Source of the DNA: Blasia pusilla
Taxonomy: Eukaryota > Marchantiophyta > Marchantiopsida > Blasiales
DNA length: 64,000 nt
Assembly (NCBI GenBank): GCA_050084515.1
Contig: CM114274.1
Span: forward strand, 19,220,001-19,284,000
Direction: 5' to 3'
The translations under genes and the position numbers were made by a program. The notes beneath the pieces were generated by a model. The model did not search any database, had not been told where the DNA came from, and was given only the letters and a program-made list of their open reading frames with translations. Positions 48,110 to 59,184 of the stretch are shown here, in pieces. Every line of letters begins with the position of its first letter. The stretch's first letter is position 1.

Positions 48110-49160
48110 CAAATTAAGTTTAAAATCTCCTTTTGGACCCGAAGCAGATAACCTTGAAATAAAATAAAAAACTCTTTAACCGGACATCTTGTCCAACGTT
48201 TCCATCTTGAGCTAAAATTTAGCCCACGTGGTCTCCAAGGGGCATCTAGAACTCTTGCCAAGTTTAAGGCAAAATGGAGTTGAGACCACCAGCTCAAAAA
48301 GTGGCAAGTCCATTTTGGGCCTGAACCATTAGACCTTCTATCAAAATAACATTTTTTCATTTTTTATCTTGTCCAACTTTCACATTTTGAACTGAAATTT
48401 GTCCCACGTGTTCCCCAAGGTGCATGTTAAACTCTAGTAAAGTTTCATGCAAATGGAGTTGTGAGCAAAAGCCTTTTTGGACCCGAACCATCAAACCTTC
48501 TATGAAAACATTGTTTTTTCACTTTTCATCTTATCCAAATTTGTCATCTTTAGCTGAAATTTGGCCAATATGGTCCCCAAGGTGCATATAGCACTCTTGC
48601 CAAGTCTAAAGAAAAATGGAGCTATGAGCAAAAGCTCAAAAATTACTAATTCTTTTTTTGGACCCGAACCATTAAACCTTGAATGAAAAGAAGGTCTTAT
48701 GATTTTTCACCGTCTCCATCTTTCTCATCTTGAGGTGAAATTTGATCCACATGGTCTCCAAGTTGCATCTAGAAATCTTGCCAATTTTGATGCAAAATGG
48801 AGATGTGAACAAAAGCTCAAAATATACTTACTCCTTTTTGGACCTGAATCATTAAACCTTGAATGAAAAGGTCTTATGATTTTTCACCTTCTCCACCTTT
48901 CTCAACTTGAAATGAAATTTGGCACACATGGTCTCTAAGGTGCATCTACAAGTCTTGCCAATTTTCAAGCAAAATGGAGTTGGGACCACAAGCTCAAAAG
49001 TTTGCAAGTCCTTTTTGGACGTGAACCATCAGACCTTCTATCAAAATAAGGTTTTTTAATTTTTCATCTTGTCCAACTTTATCATCTTGAGCTCAAATTT
49101 GGCCACATTGTCCACCAAGGTGCATCTAGCACTCTTGGGGGCTGGTATTTTGGCAAGAGA
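48110..49160. repeat. Tandem array of about six ~180-bp units
   Basis: The word TTTTGGACCCGAACCAT or a variant recurs at about 48131, 48312, 48474, 48655, 48834 and 49012, at spacings of 162-181 bp. Each time it is followed by AAACCTT(C/G), then TTTTCATCTTGTCCAA-like, TGAAATTTGG, GGTCTCCAAGGTGCATCTA, CTCTTGCCAA and AAAATGGAG blocks. Units differ by many substitutions, so the array is old. Confidence 0.85.
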
Positions 49161-50081
49161 TAGGAAGAGAGGAAGAAAGGAGAGTCTCTCGGGCAGAATC
49201 TGCCTCCTCTCTTCTAAACTTTTTGACATAATTGAAATTTTTGTTTGCTTTAAAATTCATGAAATCTTTAGAAGAAAGTAGCAAGTGGACCACATTCGGG
49301 CCTAAAGTAACCTCCTTTTTCCAGAGGGCGAAAAACAAGTAGAAATCATGAGACCACTATAAACATTCTTCCATCACTCTCCATGTGAGCCTAATTTTCT
49401 TCACATTGCATGTCTAAGTCTATAGTAAGTTGTGCCCAGGGGTATTATTGTTGGAGGACCATTGGCAAATAATTTGACCAGAAGTAGCAATTTCATCTCA
49501 ATGAAAGGTTCAAATAAAGACTCTAACTATGGTCTCAATTGACTCCGGTGCCCTTCAAGGTTTAACTTCTCTAAATATGTGGTTGACATTATGGATTGTT
49601 GACTCTTCTTGTAAAAGACATCAAATATTCATCAATAAGAGAAAAAAGAAAGGCAAAAGGAAATGCCTTTAAATTATTTTTGACTCTTTTTGCAGAAGGC
49701 ATCAATACTCATCCATAAGGGGGTTTTCCACAACACAACAAATCGCTCGTCACTCATGGTAGCCGAAGACTTTCATTACATCATTTGATGATGTGGGCTC
49801 ATGAATGGGTGCACAAAGTAAACCATGGACTGCTGTGCATTTGAAAACTCGGTTTCACCATTCTCCCTGGCACTGACAAATGTGATCACACGAGACGAAA
49901 ATTTAACCAAAAGATTGATAGCTGTCAGGAGTAAAGAGGAATTGATCAAGAAGAAAACGTGATCAGACGAGACGACAACTAAAGCAAAAGATATTTAGCT
50001 GTTAGGAGTAAAGAGGAACTGATGCACCCATGTCCCTTCATTCAGATCCTAAATCTGAGAATCCGAGAAGCTGCACCCCTT
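49161..50081. other. Spacer with small local duplications
   Basis: An approximately 80-bp unit with GAGACGA and TGTYAGGAGTAAAGAGGAA is duplicated (about 49890-49945 and 49970-50020). An AGACATCAAATATTCATC-like word is repeated near 49617 and 49687. No gene recognised. Confidence 0.5.
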
Positions 50082-50445
50082 CTAACCCGTCGGAATCGGA
50101 TGGGTTGCACCCCTTCCAAGCAACCACACAATAACAAAAGAAGGATCTTGAGAAGTTATTTCATTCCATTCTGCATCTAATGAGAATCTAACAGGTTGGG
50201 AATCCCAAATGGAAATCCGACAAGTAGTAGGAATCCAACACGTCTTAGAGAAGAGAAGAATGGTTTGACGATAATAGGGGAACGAGACAAAAGTGAAGAA
50301 GCCCGCCAGAATGTCTCAAAAGTTGGACTAACACAGAAAGAGTCGGATTACTCAAGCCGCCAACTTGTCAAAATTCGACAAGTTGCTTGAAAGTGGCTTA
50401 AGATCTTATGAAAATTTGCAACCCGTCGGAATCATACGGATTGCA
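50082..50445. repeat. Three copies of the AACCCGTCGGA palindromic repeat
   Basis: Copies at about 50082-50107, 50360-50386 (a diverged CAACTTGTC version) and 50418-50445. They are the same repeat as at 61302-61639 and 63659-63985, on the other side of the Ty3 element. Confidence 0.8.
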
Positions 50446-50784
50446 AAATAAACAGTCTGAGTAGATAGACCAACACAATCGACAAGACCATAAAAAATAT
50501 TCAGCAAACTTTTACAAACACCATCATGGTTCAAAAAATTATTGTCCTTTATTACATCCGAGGGAAGCTCAAAAATGTTCATTTGATCTAGTCTATGATT
50601 TCTTCAGCCTAGTCATCTATAAATTTACTCCTAACTCTCCTAGGTTCTTGTACAAAAGGAATATCTTGGGATACAAGTGGCTCCTCTAGCCGATTTTAGA
50701 TCGGGATCAAAAATTTTGGGGAATTCGAGAGCCTTGGCCCCCTCTTAGGTACACCATAACAGTCCCATGTAACATGATTTGAGT

Positions 50785-51147
50785 TGTCATGACCATACGG
50801 ATTATGTCGTAGAGTATAGTATGCTAGTAGAGGCCATACCTTATGTACGGCCGTAGTGTCTAGGTAGAGATGCGATTTCAAACATAGGGTTTGGGTTACT
50901 TAGTTGAGGGTGACTTTTCCAGTAGGGCCCGCTTTAGGTTGGAGGATATAAGGTGGAGTGTACTCAAAGAACAGTTAGTTCTTTGAGTTGAGCATGTTGC
51001 GTTGGGAGTTATCCTTGGTAGTGAGTATAGATCTTGGCTATGGTGTTTCCCGCAAGCTTCGACCTAGATTCTCCCATGGTGGAGTGGGTTTGGCTCGATT
51101 ATATGTGATTATATAAGTGTTTTATGACAGTAGGTCTTCACGGATTT
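50785..51147 (+). mobile_element. 5' LTR, lacking its last ~107 bp
   Basis: 363 bp, starting TGTCATGACC and matching 60009-60371. After CACGGATTT the match stops, whereas the 3' LTR and solo LTR D continue for 107 bp. It holds a TATA-like TATAAG (50947-50952) and, 10 bp further on, an 11-bp-arm inverted repeat (50962-50988). No convincing primer-binding site follows. Confidence 0.85.
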
Positions 51148-52596
51148 AACTCAAAGAACTGACGTAGATCGATGGTAGCTTCGATTGTGGATCAGTAGGA
51201 TTTGGTTAGGGCTGATTGTGTACTCAGCCGTGGATGTTCATGGCTTGTGGCCTATGTTGGAGGTATGAATCTGGTGCGTGGTTGGTTGGGAAAGAAGCGC
51301 CTTGCTGAGAGCTTTCCAACGCGCTTTAGATCGCCGGATTTCGTCAAGGGAGTTGGAAGTTATCAAGGATTAAAGATTCTGGTTTGTGTTTGACGGTTTT
51401 CTGATGTGGAGAGCTTGGAGTGCGGAAGCTCTGTTGAAGTTCATCCAGGTCGGGTGAGAGGTTCCTATTGCTACTTGTATTGTGATCTCATGTGAAGCTA
51501 TGTGCTTGAGTGTGTGGATCATTGTATATGTATGCGTGCATGAAACTGGGCGGAAGCGGTGTCGGATTTGCGATTCCGGAGGTGTATGGACAACAAGTTT
51601 GTCTGATTTTTAGCTCGGAGTACAGAGCTTGGTTGTAGCTGATTTTTTTTGGAGAGATAGCTATGGTGGTCAATTGAATTCTCATTGAAATAGATTCAAT
51701 TTTGATCAAGGATTTGTGAAGTAATTTTGATCAAAATTTTGCGGACTAGCTCAAGGTCTGGCTATGGTAGATAGCGGATCGGAGGGGCTGGTTGGTTGGT
51801 GACTCGTTCATTGTTGGAGACGCCTATCCCGTTGGGGGCGCCCTGGTTGGCCCTTCGAGGAAACTTGTGGTAGCTTGGGGCGAGTGGGTATGAGAGGCGG
51901 AGTAAGGAGCAAGGAGCAAGCAAGCAAGCTTGCTTGCTTGGGGGTCAGGCAGTTTCTGCAGGATTTGTGATTTGAGTTTTGCATAACTGGTCACCCAATT
52001 TTGGGCTATTCTGCCTAGAAGACGCTTAACTGCTGAGTTCTTAACTATGCCAGTGTACACACTGATATAGCTCATTTGGTGTTGTTCGGAGATGTGTTAG
52101 GCGCTTTATGCATTTCAGGTTTTTGGTTAATGTACCTCTAGCGCATAGTACGCTGTAGCCTCTCCATGCAGATGATATTTTCAGGTGCTGCGAGTCCGAC
52201 TAGCACGTCATCAACCCGCGGCGGAGTAGCTATTGCGTTAGAATTTTGCGGTGGGTTCTGTGGATTTAGGGGGCGCCACGTTTGGTGGATTATGTTACCT
52301 TGATTTCCATTTGCGATTGAAGGGTTGTCGTTGGACTTCCTGTGTTTGGATCCCCTCCATCGTTGCTTCTTGCTTGCGCGCCCATTGTTAGGGTTGACGC
52401 TGATTTCCAGAGTAGTGTTACTCCTGTGTGCTACCGGTAGTGAGGCTAGAGTGATGACTAGTAGACCGTGGGAGGCTTCTTGTGGTGATGAGAGGTTAGG
52501 TTGCCTACACCCATAGCTAGTAGAGCTAGAATAGTATAGCGACATCGACGTCACTTGGTTACTTAGTGGTGATAATTTGGTGGTGGTGCGGCATAG
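51148..52596 (+). other. Long leader of the Ty3 element
   Basis: About 1.4 kb without motif-bearing frames between LTR and gag. It contains a perfect 24-bp palindrome (51917-51940, half-site CAAGCAAGCAAG). Part of the leader may be foreign sequence, but no boundary is seen. Confidence 0.5.
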
Positions 52597-53516
52597 GTGT
52601 TGGTCATCATGGAGCTGTCGGGTGGTCTGGTTGGGGATAGTGGTGCGGACAGTGGTGGTTTCACACGGAGTGGATTTAGGTATCCGCTACCTTTTCCACT
52701 TCCGACGGTTGATGAAGAGGAGGACGAGGGTGTTCCAAACACCGAGTCTTCTACATTGTTATCGAGTGTTGTAGCTCCATTGATTTGGGACATGGACGGG
52801 ATATATGGGGCCATGAAGGGCCCACGACGATACTCGGGTGCAGTGGGCACCATTGAGTTGGAGGACTTCATGCAGGAGTTTGATACGTGGTATGATATAT
52901 GAGATGTTGCGAGAATGCCACATTGTTTACACCCTTCTTGGCTTGGAAGGGTTGTTTCAAAGACTTGGAGGGACCACCCATGGATGATTACCATGAGTTT
53001 AGGAAGGACCATGTTTCTTTGAGATTGAGGCGTGGAGACAATATTGGTCTTCGAGGCTATGTGTCTATCACCCATGGTGGTATTGGTAGTAGTGCTCCTA
53101 CTATGCCGTCCACCGACGTTGAGTGGTATGAGTACGAGCCGGAGTGGGGTACCAAAGTGGAGGTACCCATGGAGGTACCAGTGGGGGTACTAGTGGAGGT
53201 ACTAGTGCCCCACTATCGTTTAGCCCTTGATTTGAGATGTTCTTCAAGAGGTTGAAGAAGAACTATCAGGAGTGAAGACAAAGAAGTTGAGGAGTCTTCA
53301 AGAATTTGAGCGAAAGAGGCGGTGAGAGTCTTCGTGAGGCATACACTCGTATCGACGCTTGATTTCGATTACCAGGGAATGATTGAGGCTCAGGCAGTCA
53401 GTTTTGGTATGGGATCTTGGGCGAGAGAGTTGCGCCAGCAGGTACGTGATGCTACTCTTATGAGTGATGATTCACCCACATTGACCCATGTGTTTGCTCT
53501 ATCTCGAGAAGATTGA
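52597..53516 (+). pseudogene. Ty3 gag (capsid part)
   Basis: The first frame (52597-52902) begins MLVIMELSGGLVGDSG and ends at FMQEFDTWYDI. The next (52899-53255) goes on with ENATLFTPFLAWKGCFKDLE, the gag pattern of a hydrophobic helix followed by W-x-G-C-F. A third (about 53260-53516) contains SLREAYTRID-like and SFGMGSWARELRQQV segments, typical of the gag end. At least two frameshifts separate these pieces. Gag would form the virus-like particle in the cytoplasm. Confidence 0.75.
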
Positions 53517-53739
53517 GCTTAACATGATGAAGGAGAGAGTGGTGACATCCGCATTCGATGAGGGATACAACTACTACTTCGTGTTCAGTGACCCACCTCA
53601 CAATCTCGTAGTAGTAGTGGTGGTGGTAGTAGTAGTGGGAGTCGTGGGGGAGGTACACACGACCTCGATTAGGTCCTCTGAGGGATACTTGCGTAGAGAC
53701 CATTGCCTTCATTTTACGCCTCGCCTCATGCAAGGGCGA

Positions 53740-53960
53740 TCATGTTGGACATGTGGAGGTGATCATGTTAAGTTTTGTCCCCAAGAGGATGGGAGATGGA
53801 CTTTGGAGGATGGGCCTCGTCGGTGTGATCATTGCGGGAGACCAGGTCATCCTCGAGAGCGTTGCTTTGATCTTCATCCAAAGTTGAGATCAGGCCGCGG
53901 CCGTGGTGGAGTAGCTCCGAGAGGCCGAGGTGGTAGAGATGGTAGAGGTGGTAGAGGTGG
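53740..53960 (+). pseudogene. Ty3 gag nucleocapsid: zinc knuckle and Arg/Gly-rich tail
   Basis: A CCHC knuckle, CDHCGRPGHPRERC, is followed by FDLHPKLRSGRGRGG and a long Arg/Gly-rich run. An additional Cys pair lies upstream (CWTCGGDHVKFC). It binds RNA in family members. The same segment is seen as a relic at 3227-3274. Confidence 0.88.
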
Positions 53961-54036
53961 ACCAGTGGTTGGAGAGCCTACGGTGGCTACCCCTACCACT
54001 ACGACAAGTCGACTATGGTGCCAGGATTGAGCTTGA

Positions 54037-54711
54037 TTGGAGCAAAAGATGGCTACTATGGTGGTATCCAAAGATAGATCGAGTTCGGGAGCAGGGGCTT
54101 CCACCTCTTATGGAGGGGATGATCTCTCTTATATGGCGAGTGCAGCACAGGTTGAGGCATCGGCTGCAGTTACGAGAGGAGCGACTCGAGCGTCAGAGTC
54201 ACGTGGTGCTACTTTGGAGTTGGACCCACAGAGGGGGGAGGCTGGGAGGCATGCTAGGCTTCCCCAATCATTCTTGTTGTCTGAGGTGCTTAGGACTCCA
54301 TCCATGGTTCCTACGCAGCCTATTAAGCCGACAGTGGGGACTCAGGCATCTACATCGTGTGTAGTAGACACGGATGCAACATCTAGTGCAATATTGCGGA
54401 TGGCAACTTCAGTGTTGGGATCCCCATTGTTTTCGGCCACGGAGCTGATGGCTTTAGGAGTTGACTTAGCTCCTGTGTTTCAGCTAGCAGCCACGTTGTG
54501 TGAGCATGGGGGTGTTACTGCTACACGTGCTGAGGTGGATGAGGGTGTTGCGGTGGAGCGACCCTCTATGTCAGGTGTAGCATTGAGTACCAGTGCTACA
54601 TGGCAGGCAGTAGCGGCGAAGATGGATGCATTACCAGCCCGGCCAGCCATTGATCGTGAGAGGATTACACCTGGTGTATGTATGTTGGACAACCGGAGTG
54701 GGATATTTTGA
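54037..54711 (+). CDS. Linker between gag and protease (unassigned)
   Basis: A 224-codon open frame, rich in Ala/Ser/Thr. It has no recognised domain apart from a short helical part (LGVDLAPVFQLAATLCEHGG). It stops at 54709, just before the protease motif, and lies in the frame of the protease segment. Confidence 0.5.
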   Translation: MEQKMATMVVSKDRSSSGAGASTSYGGDDLSYMASAAQVEASAAVTRGATRASESRGATLELDPQRGEAGRHARLPQSFLLSEVLRTPSMVPTQPIKPTVGTQASTSCVVDTDATSSAILRMATSVLGSPLFSATELMALGVDLAPVFQLAATLCEHGGVTATRAEVDEGVAVERPSMSGVALSTSATWQAVAAKMDALPARPAIDRERITPGVCMLDNRSGIF

Positions 54712-55465
54712 TTGGTGAGTCCTACAGGACAGGTGTATAGACCAGATAGATTCTTGTTAGACTTTGGTGCCCAACCTTTGATGTTGGGATAGGCGACATG
54801 TATTGGTTTGGGTATTCAGAGGTCAGAGCTTGAGCCTTGCCTATTCCACATTCAAACATCACTTGGAGGAGCCAATGATAGGTCTCAATTCATGATACGG
54901 GAGAAGTTTTTCTGTACAGTTGAGACCAAATCATGCGACTGATAGCTCCCGGTTGGGAGTACCTGCGGTAGTCACATCACCCGAGTCGTATGATGTACTA
55001 GTTGGAGGAGCAGTAGTGTACCCGATGGGTTTTCAGATGGATTACTGGACTGAGACAGCGTCTTATAGACCTGGTTGGCAGTCTAGGGATGGACGTATGA
55101 GCCAACTTCCTGTGAGATTTATTTATGGGGCTCGACCAGGAGGGTCTTCCCCAACAGTGTTAGCATCTATGGCTGGTTTTAGTGGAGTAGTCACTTGGCC
55201 AGGAGACTTTTTGGAGGGTAATGTTTCTGCTATGGATTCTCCTGTGCATGAGGAGGTCCCTATTTTTGCAGCAGTGGCATCCTCATCGTTGGATGTGCCA
55301 CTTTGGAGTTCAGGCGGTGCACTACGGCAAGAGGCTGATCGCCTAGTGCAGGAGGCTTGGTGTGAGGCTGTTATACCTCACGAGGAAGAGGAGGCCCCAC
55401 GGCAGACTCCTACTTCTGGTCCAGTTGGGTTATCCCCTTTGGATACTACACCCATTGTATGGTAG
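54712..55465 (+). pseudogene. Ty3 protease region
   Basis: The active-site segment reads RFLLDFGAQPLMLG (about 54750-54790). The usual Asp-Ser/Thr-Gly-Ala reads Asp-Phe-Gly-Ala, so the enzyme may be inactive. A stop follows. The open frame 54920-55465 (SYDVLVGGAVVYPMGFQMDY, then SQLPVRFIYG) looks like the protease C-terminus and a spacer. It ends in a TAG (55463-55465). The methyltransferase starts in the same frame directly after this stop. Confidence 0.65.
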
Positions 55466-56673
55466 TATCCGCCGGAGGGCATTTGTGTGTTAGATCTCTT
55501 TGGTGGGATTAGCACTGGTTTGGCTGAAATGTTGCAGGCCGGTATTCCTGTGCGGAGATACATGTATGTGGAGCGAGATGAGACGGCCCAAAGAGTCTCA
55601 TCCCGACATATTGATATGTTGATGCGGAGATATCCTGAGTTGTTGCCGCCATCAGCTATTCGTGGGTACCAACGTGCTTTGCCGTCACACATTGCATTGT
55701 TGGGGTGCAAGACCTTGAGAGGGTTGGTCTTGTGGATTTAGTGATTGTTGGATGGCCATGTCAGGGTCATATACGTGCTGGTCGTGGTGAGGGATTACAC
55801 GACCCTAGGTCTAGATTTTTTTGGGAGATGTTACGGGTGTTACGACATCTTCAGATTCATCAGGCACGTGCTCTAGCTTACATTCTGGAGAATGTTCTAT
55901 TGTTGGGTGACACTTGGACCCGGATGATGGCGAGTGTTCATGAGGTGCGGTCTTGGATTGGACCAGCGGTGTTGTTGGATGCAGTGCGAGTTGGCTCGCG
56001 TGCACATCGTCCACGCTTGTGGTGGACAAACTTGTTGCCTAGGGAGGTTCTACGTCGTGCATATGATGCAGTGCAGCGGGATCCTTGCCTTACAGTGGAT
56101 AGTATCTTGGATACTAGGCAACTGTTTCATGTGATGAGGATTATTGATCGGTCACCCATGGCAGTGGTGAACCGTGTGGGCCAGCCTAGGATGGCACTAC
56201 CCACATTTGTGAGTTTTCCCTCGTCACACGCCTATAGGGAAGGTGGTCCCGGACTTGTATGGGATTCTCATGTGCGACAGTTGGTGGAGCCTAACGCTGA
56301 TGAGAGAGAGCGTGCGATGGGATTTGCTACTGGTGTGTCAGTGGTTGCTTCCAAATCTGAGGCTTCACGACGTCATGTGTTGGGTCAGGCCATGGACCTG
56401 AATTGTTTGACTTGGATTTTGAGTCTTGGTATGGCCGAGCAACGTCGACTTCGGACTATGTCTGTGGATCTTCCATCCCTTGTAATGAGCTCGATGGCTA
56501 CCGGGACGGTAGAGGCATCGGCTGGGGGCGAGGAGAGTAGTATTTTGTATCCTTGGAGTAAATGGGATGTAGTGGCTGGGCATGTGGAGTTGGTTGCTCA
56601 TGCTGGTGGAGGAGTTGTTTGCTCAGATGATGGTGTAGCTAAGGGTGAACCATCTTGTGAGGGGGTTGCGTAG
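55466..56673 (+). pseudogene. C5-cytosine DNA methyltransferase domain (DNMT3-like) inside the Ty3 polyprotein
   Basis: Canonical, unpermuted motif order: motif I VLDLFGGISTGL (about 55486), motif II-like YMYVERDET, motif IV DLVIVGWPCQG with the catalytic Cys (about 55735-55770), then AGRGEGLHDPRSRFFWE, motif VI ILENV (about 55885), motif VIII-like AHRPRLWWTNL (about 56005-56040), a target-recognition stretch, and motif IX/X ERERAMGFATG then VLGQAMDL (about 56300-56400). The GISTGL, the RPRLWWTNL and the ERERxxGF blocks point to DNMT3 rather than DNMT1; plant DRM proteins are permuted, and this is not. A 1-base frame change near 55700 separates motif I/II from motif IV, and a TAG precedes motif I. 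The family transfers methyl from S-adenosylmethionine to cytosine C5. Confidence 0.88.
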
Positions 56674-56679
56674 CAGCCA

Positions 56680-57571
56680 ATGGCATCGTCCTCTCCCTCT
56701 AGTGTGCCAGTGGAGGAGACTTGGGAGCCATTACTTGGGCCCAAGCTTACGGGAGGTGAGAAACGACGCTTGACACAATTCCTACGTGCTTATAGGAGTT
56801 GTTTTGCCTTTAGCTTGAAGGAGTTGGGTGCTCTAGTTGGACCCGGTATACGGATTGATTTGGCTAGTGATATGCCAATCTTCCGTCGTCCCTACCGATA
56901 TAGTGATATGGAGAGGGACCTAATTCAGAGTAGGACGTTGGAGCTTTTGGAGGCTGGATTAGTGGAGTTGTCGCATGGAGAGTATGCATCAGCCAATGTC
57001 ATGCCTGCTAAAAAGGATATGCATGGAAACTACACGGATAGGCGGATGTGTGGAGATTACCGTCCTATCAATCGGCAAACCAAAGCCGATAGGTATGCCA
57101 TGCCATGTGGTGAGACAGGAAAAGATTTTCAGTACTTTGGATCTTCGGGCATGATACCATCAATTGCCGATTCGGGAGAGAGACAAGGCCAAGACATCAT
57201 TTTGGGGTGTCAACTCTCATGGCAAGGATTGTTTGTACCAGTGGAAATTCTTACCCTTTGGGTTGAAGAATGCACCTGCCGAGTTTCAGAGAGTGATGGA
57301 CAGGATCCTAGCCAGGTTGGATTTTGTTTGGTGTTACATTGATGATATCTTGGTGTTCAGTAACACGGTGGAGGAGCATCAGATACATTTGCAGATGATG
57401 TTTGAGCGGTTGAAAGCTCATGGTCTACGTTTGCATCCAGGAAAGTGTAAGTTCTTCCATGAGGATGTTGAGTACTTGAGTCATGTGATCTATCCATGTG
57501 GTTTGGGAGTTCAGCAAGCAAAGGTGGAGGCTTATTATTGCACTTATTCTGCGTCTAGTAGATGTGAGTAG
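56680..57571 (+). pseudogene. Ty3 reverse transcriptase
   Basis: Frame 56680-57342 starts the domain: LIQSRTLELLEAGLVE, then ANVMPAKKDMHGNY and RMCGDYRPINRQT. A deletion and frame changes occur around 57110-57165, where the YF..LDL...H part should be. The frame 57164-57571 continues with WKFLPFGLKNAPAEFQRVMD and the catalytic CYIDDILVFS, then HGLRLHPGKCKFFHEDVEYL. The first catalytic Asp motif (fingers/palm) is damaged. Confidence 0.92.
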
Positions 57572-58235
57572 AGTTCGAGCATTCATGGGATTGGCGAACT
57601 ACTATCAGAGGTATGTGAAGGGATTTAGTGCTATGGCAAAGCCTTTGAACCAATTGCTGAAATCAGATCAAGAGTGGCACTGGGGAGATGATCAGGAGAG
57701 AGACTTTGTGGAGCTTAAGGCCCAGTTGGTGGCGGCGCCTATCTTGAGGAGACCTATTAGAGGGCGCCCATTTCAGTTACACAATGATTGGAGCAGGTTG
57801 GGACTTGGAGCGGTGTTGACACAACATGATGATGAGCACATGGAGTTTGTGGTGGCCTATGCAAGTCGTTCAAATAATGCAGCGGAGTCGCGCTATAGTT
57901 CATATGAGGGAGAGTGCTTGGCAGTAGTGTGGGCTGTGGCACACTTTAGGTGTTACTTGTTTGGCACACAGTTTACCCTTGTTACTGATCACCAGCCGCT
58001 CAAGTGGTTGATGGAGTCTGACAAGCTTACAGGGAAGCTTGCACAGTGGGCTCTTATCTTACAGGAGTATGACTTCCAGGTGGTACATACGCCTGGAGTT
58101 ACCCACCTTGATGCTGATGGATTGAGTAGGAACCCATGTACTAGCCAAGAGGATACAACTGGGGCTAGATGGCATGGCGAGGTTGATGAGGAGATGGTCC
58201 TAGGTTGGCATGCATCCGCCTTTTTATGTTGGTAA
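57572..58235 (+). pseudogene. Ty3 RNase H
   Basis: The end of the connection (VRAFMGLANYYQRYVKGFS), then RPFQLHNDWSRLGLGAVLTQ, where the usual Asp of a TDAS-like motif reads Asn-Asp-Trp-Ser, SRYSSYEGECLAVVWAVAHF with the catalytic Glu, LVTDHQPLKWLM with the second Asp, and DADGLSRNP at the end. The frame runs 57498-58235 without stops and is the best-preserved part. Stop TAA at 58233-58235. Confidence 0.92.
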
Positions 58236-58238
58236 GGG

Positions 58239-59184
58239 GTGGACTCTAGTATGGAAGACCACATGATATCTTACCCTAGTCAGAGGGTAGATGGCCAACC
58301 TTCAAATCCTAAGGTTGGAGATGGTGGTACGGATCAGCGTAATATTCATGATGATGCGTTGGTGTTGGAGTTCCTATGGACCAGTAGGGTGTCAGGCATA
58401 GTGAGTGCCAAGGAGCGAGACCGTGTTCTTCAACGTGCTAAGAGGTATCGATTGGAGGGAACACATATTCTCCGTGTGTGGGAGGATGGTAGAGTACAAG
58501 TAGTGCCACATTTGGCTCAGAGAGAGCGCATTGTGCGACATGCCCATGAGGAGTTGGGACATTTTGGGGTAAAGCGTACGTATAGCTTACTCCTTGGTCA
58601 GTATTGGTGGCGTGGCATGCATACTCAGGTGCAGCAGTTGGTGTCACGTTGTATGGTTTGTGACCAGGTGAGGGCATCATTCAATGGCCCTACACCACAC
58701 TTACACCCCTTGCCTATTATGGGGTTGGGTTACCGTTGGAGTGTGGACTTTGCGGGACCGTTACCGTTGATTGTACGACATCATCAATATGTGTTGGTGA
58801 TGGTGGAGCACTTCTCCAAGTGGATTGAGTTGGTGGCATTATGTGATAAGGCAAGTGAGAGAACGGCATATGTGTTTCTTGATAGAGTGCTTAGTCATTT
58901 TGGTGCACCAGTTGAAGTGCTGATCGACCAGGGTACAGAGGTTCAGGGTGAGCCCCAGAGGCGGATGGTTTGGCTGAGCGTGTGGTTTAGACGGTGAAGA
59001 GGGCATTGCGCAAGTATGGCCTACAGAAGGGGCATCTTGGAGATTGGGATATTCAGTTGCCATGGTTAGCCATGGGGTATAGGTTCGATCGCCAAGCATC
59101 CTTGGCTTCCTTCTCACCTTATTTTCTCTTATACTGGCCGAGATCGGACTTGCCAAAGCAAAGAATTGTCGGGAGTCTAGTGAG
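58239..59184 (+). pseudogene. Ty3 integrase
   Basis: HHCC zinc-binding domain: HAHEELGHFG...RCMVC (about 58540-58665). Catalytic core: YRWSVDFAGPLP with the first Asp, and VLIDQGTEV with the second. After GTEVQGE about 100 bp are missing compared with 12755-12850, and the frame shifts. The segment carrying the catalytic Glu (EADGLAER) is present but out of frame at about 58955-58985. The next frame (58994-59191) includes LPWLAMGYRFDRQASLASFS. Confidence 0.9.

Noticed and set aside
52138-53075. Minus-strand frames of 138 and 170 codons across the Ty3 leader and gag
   Set aside because: Antisense to gag, low-complexity Ser/Pro/Thr composition, no domain.
53604-54104. Val-rich and Gly/Trp-rich frames beside the gag tail
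   Set aside because: They are other-frame readings of GTAGTGGTGG-type simple sequence.
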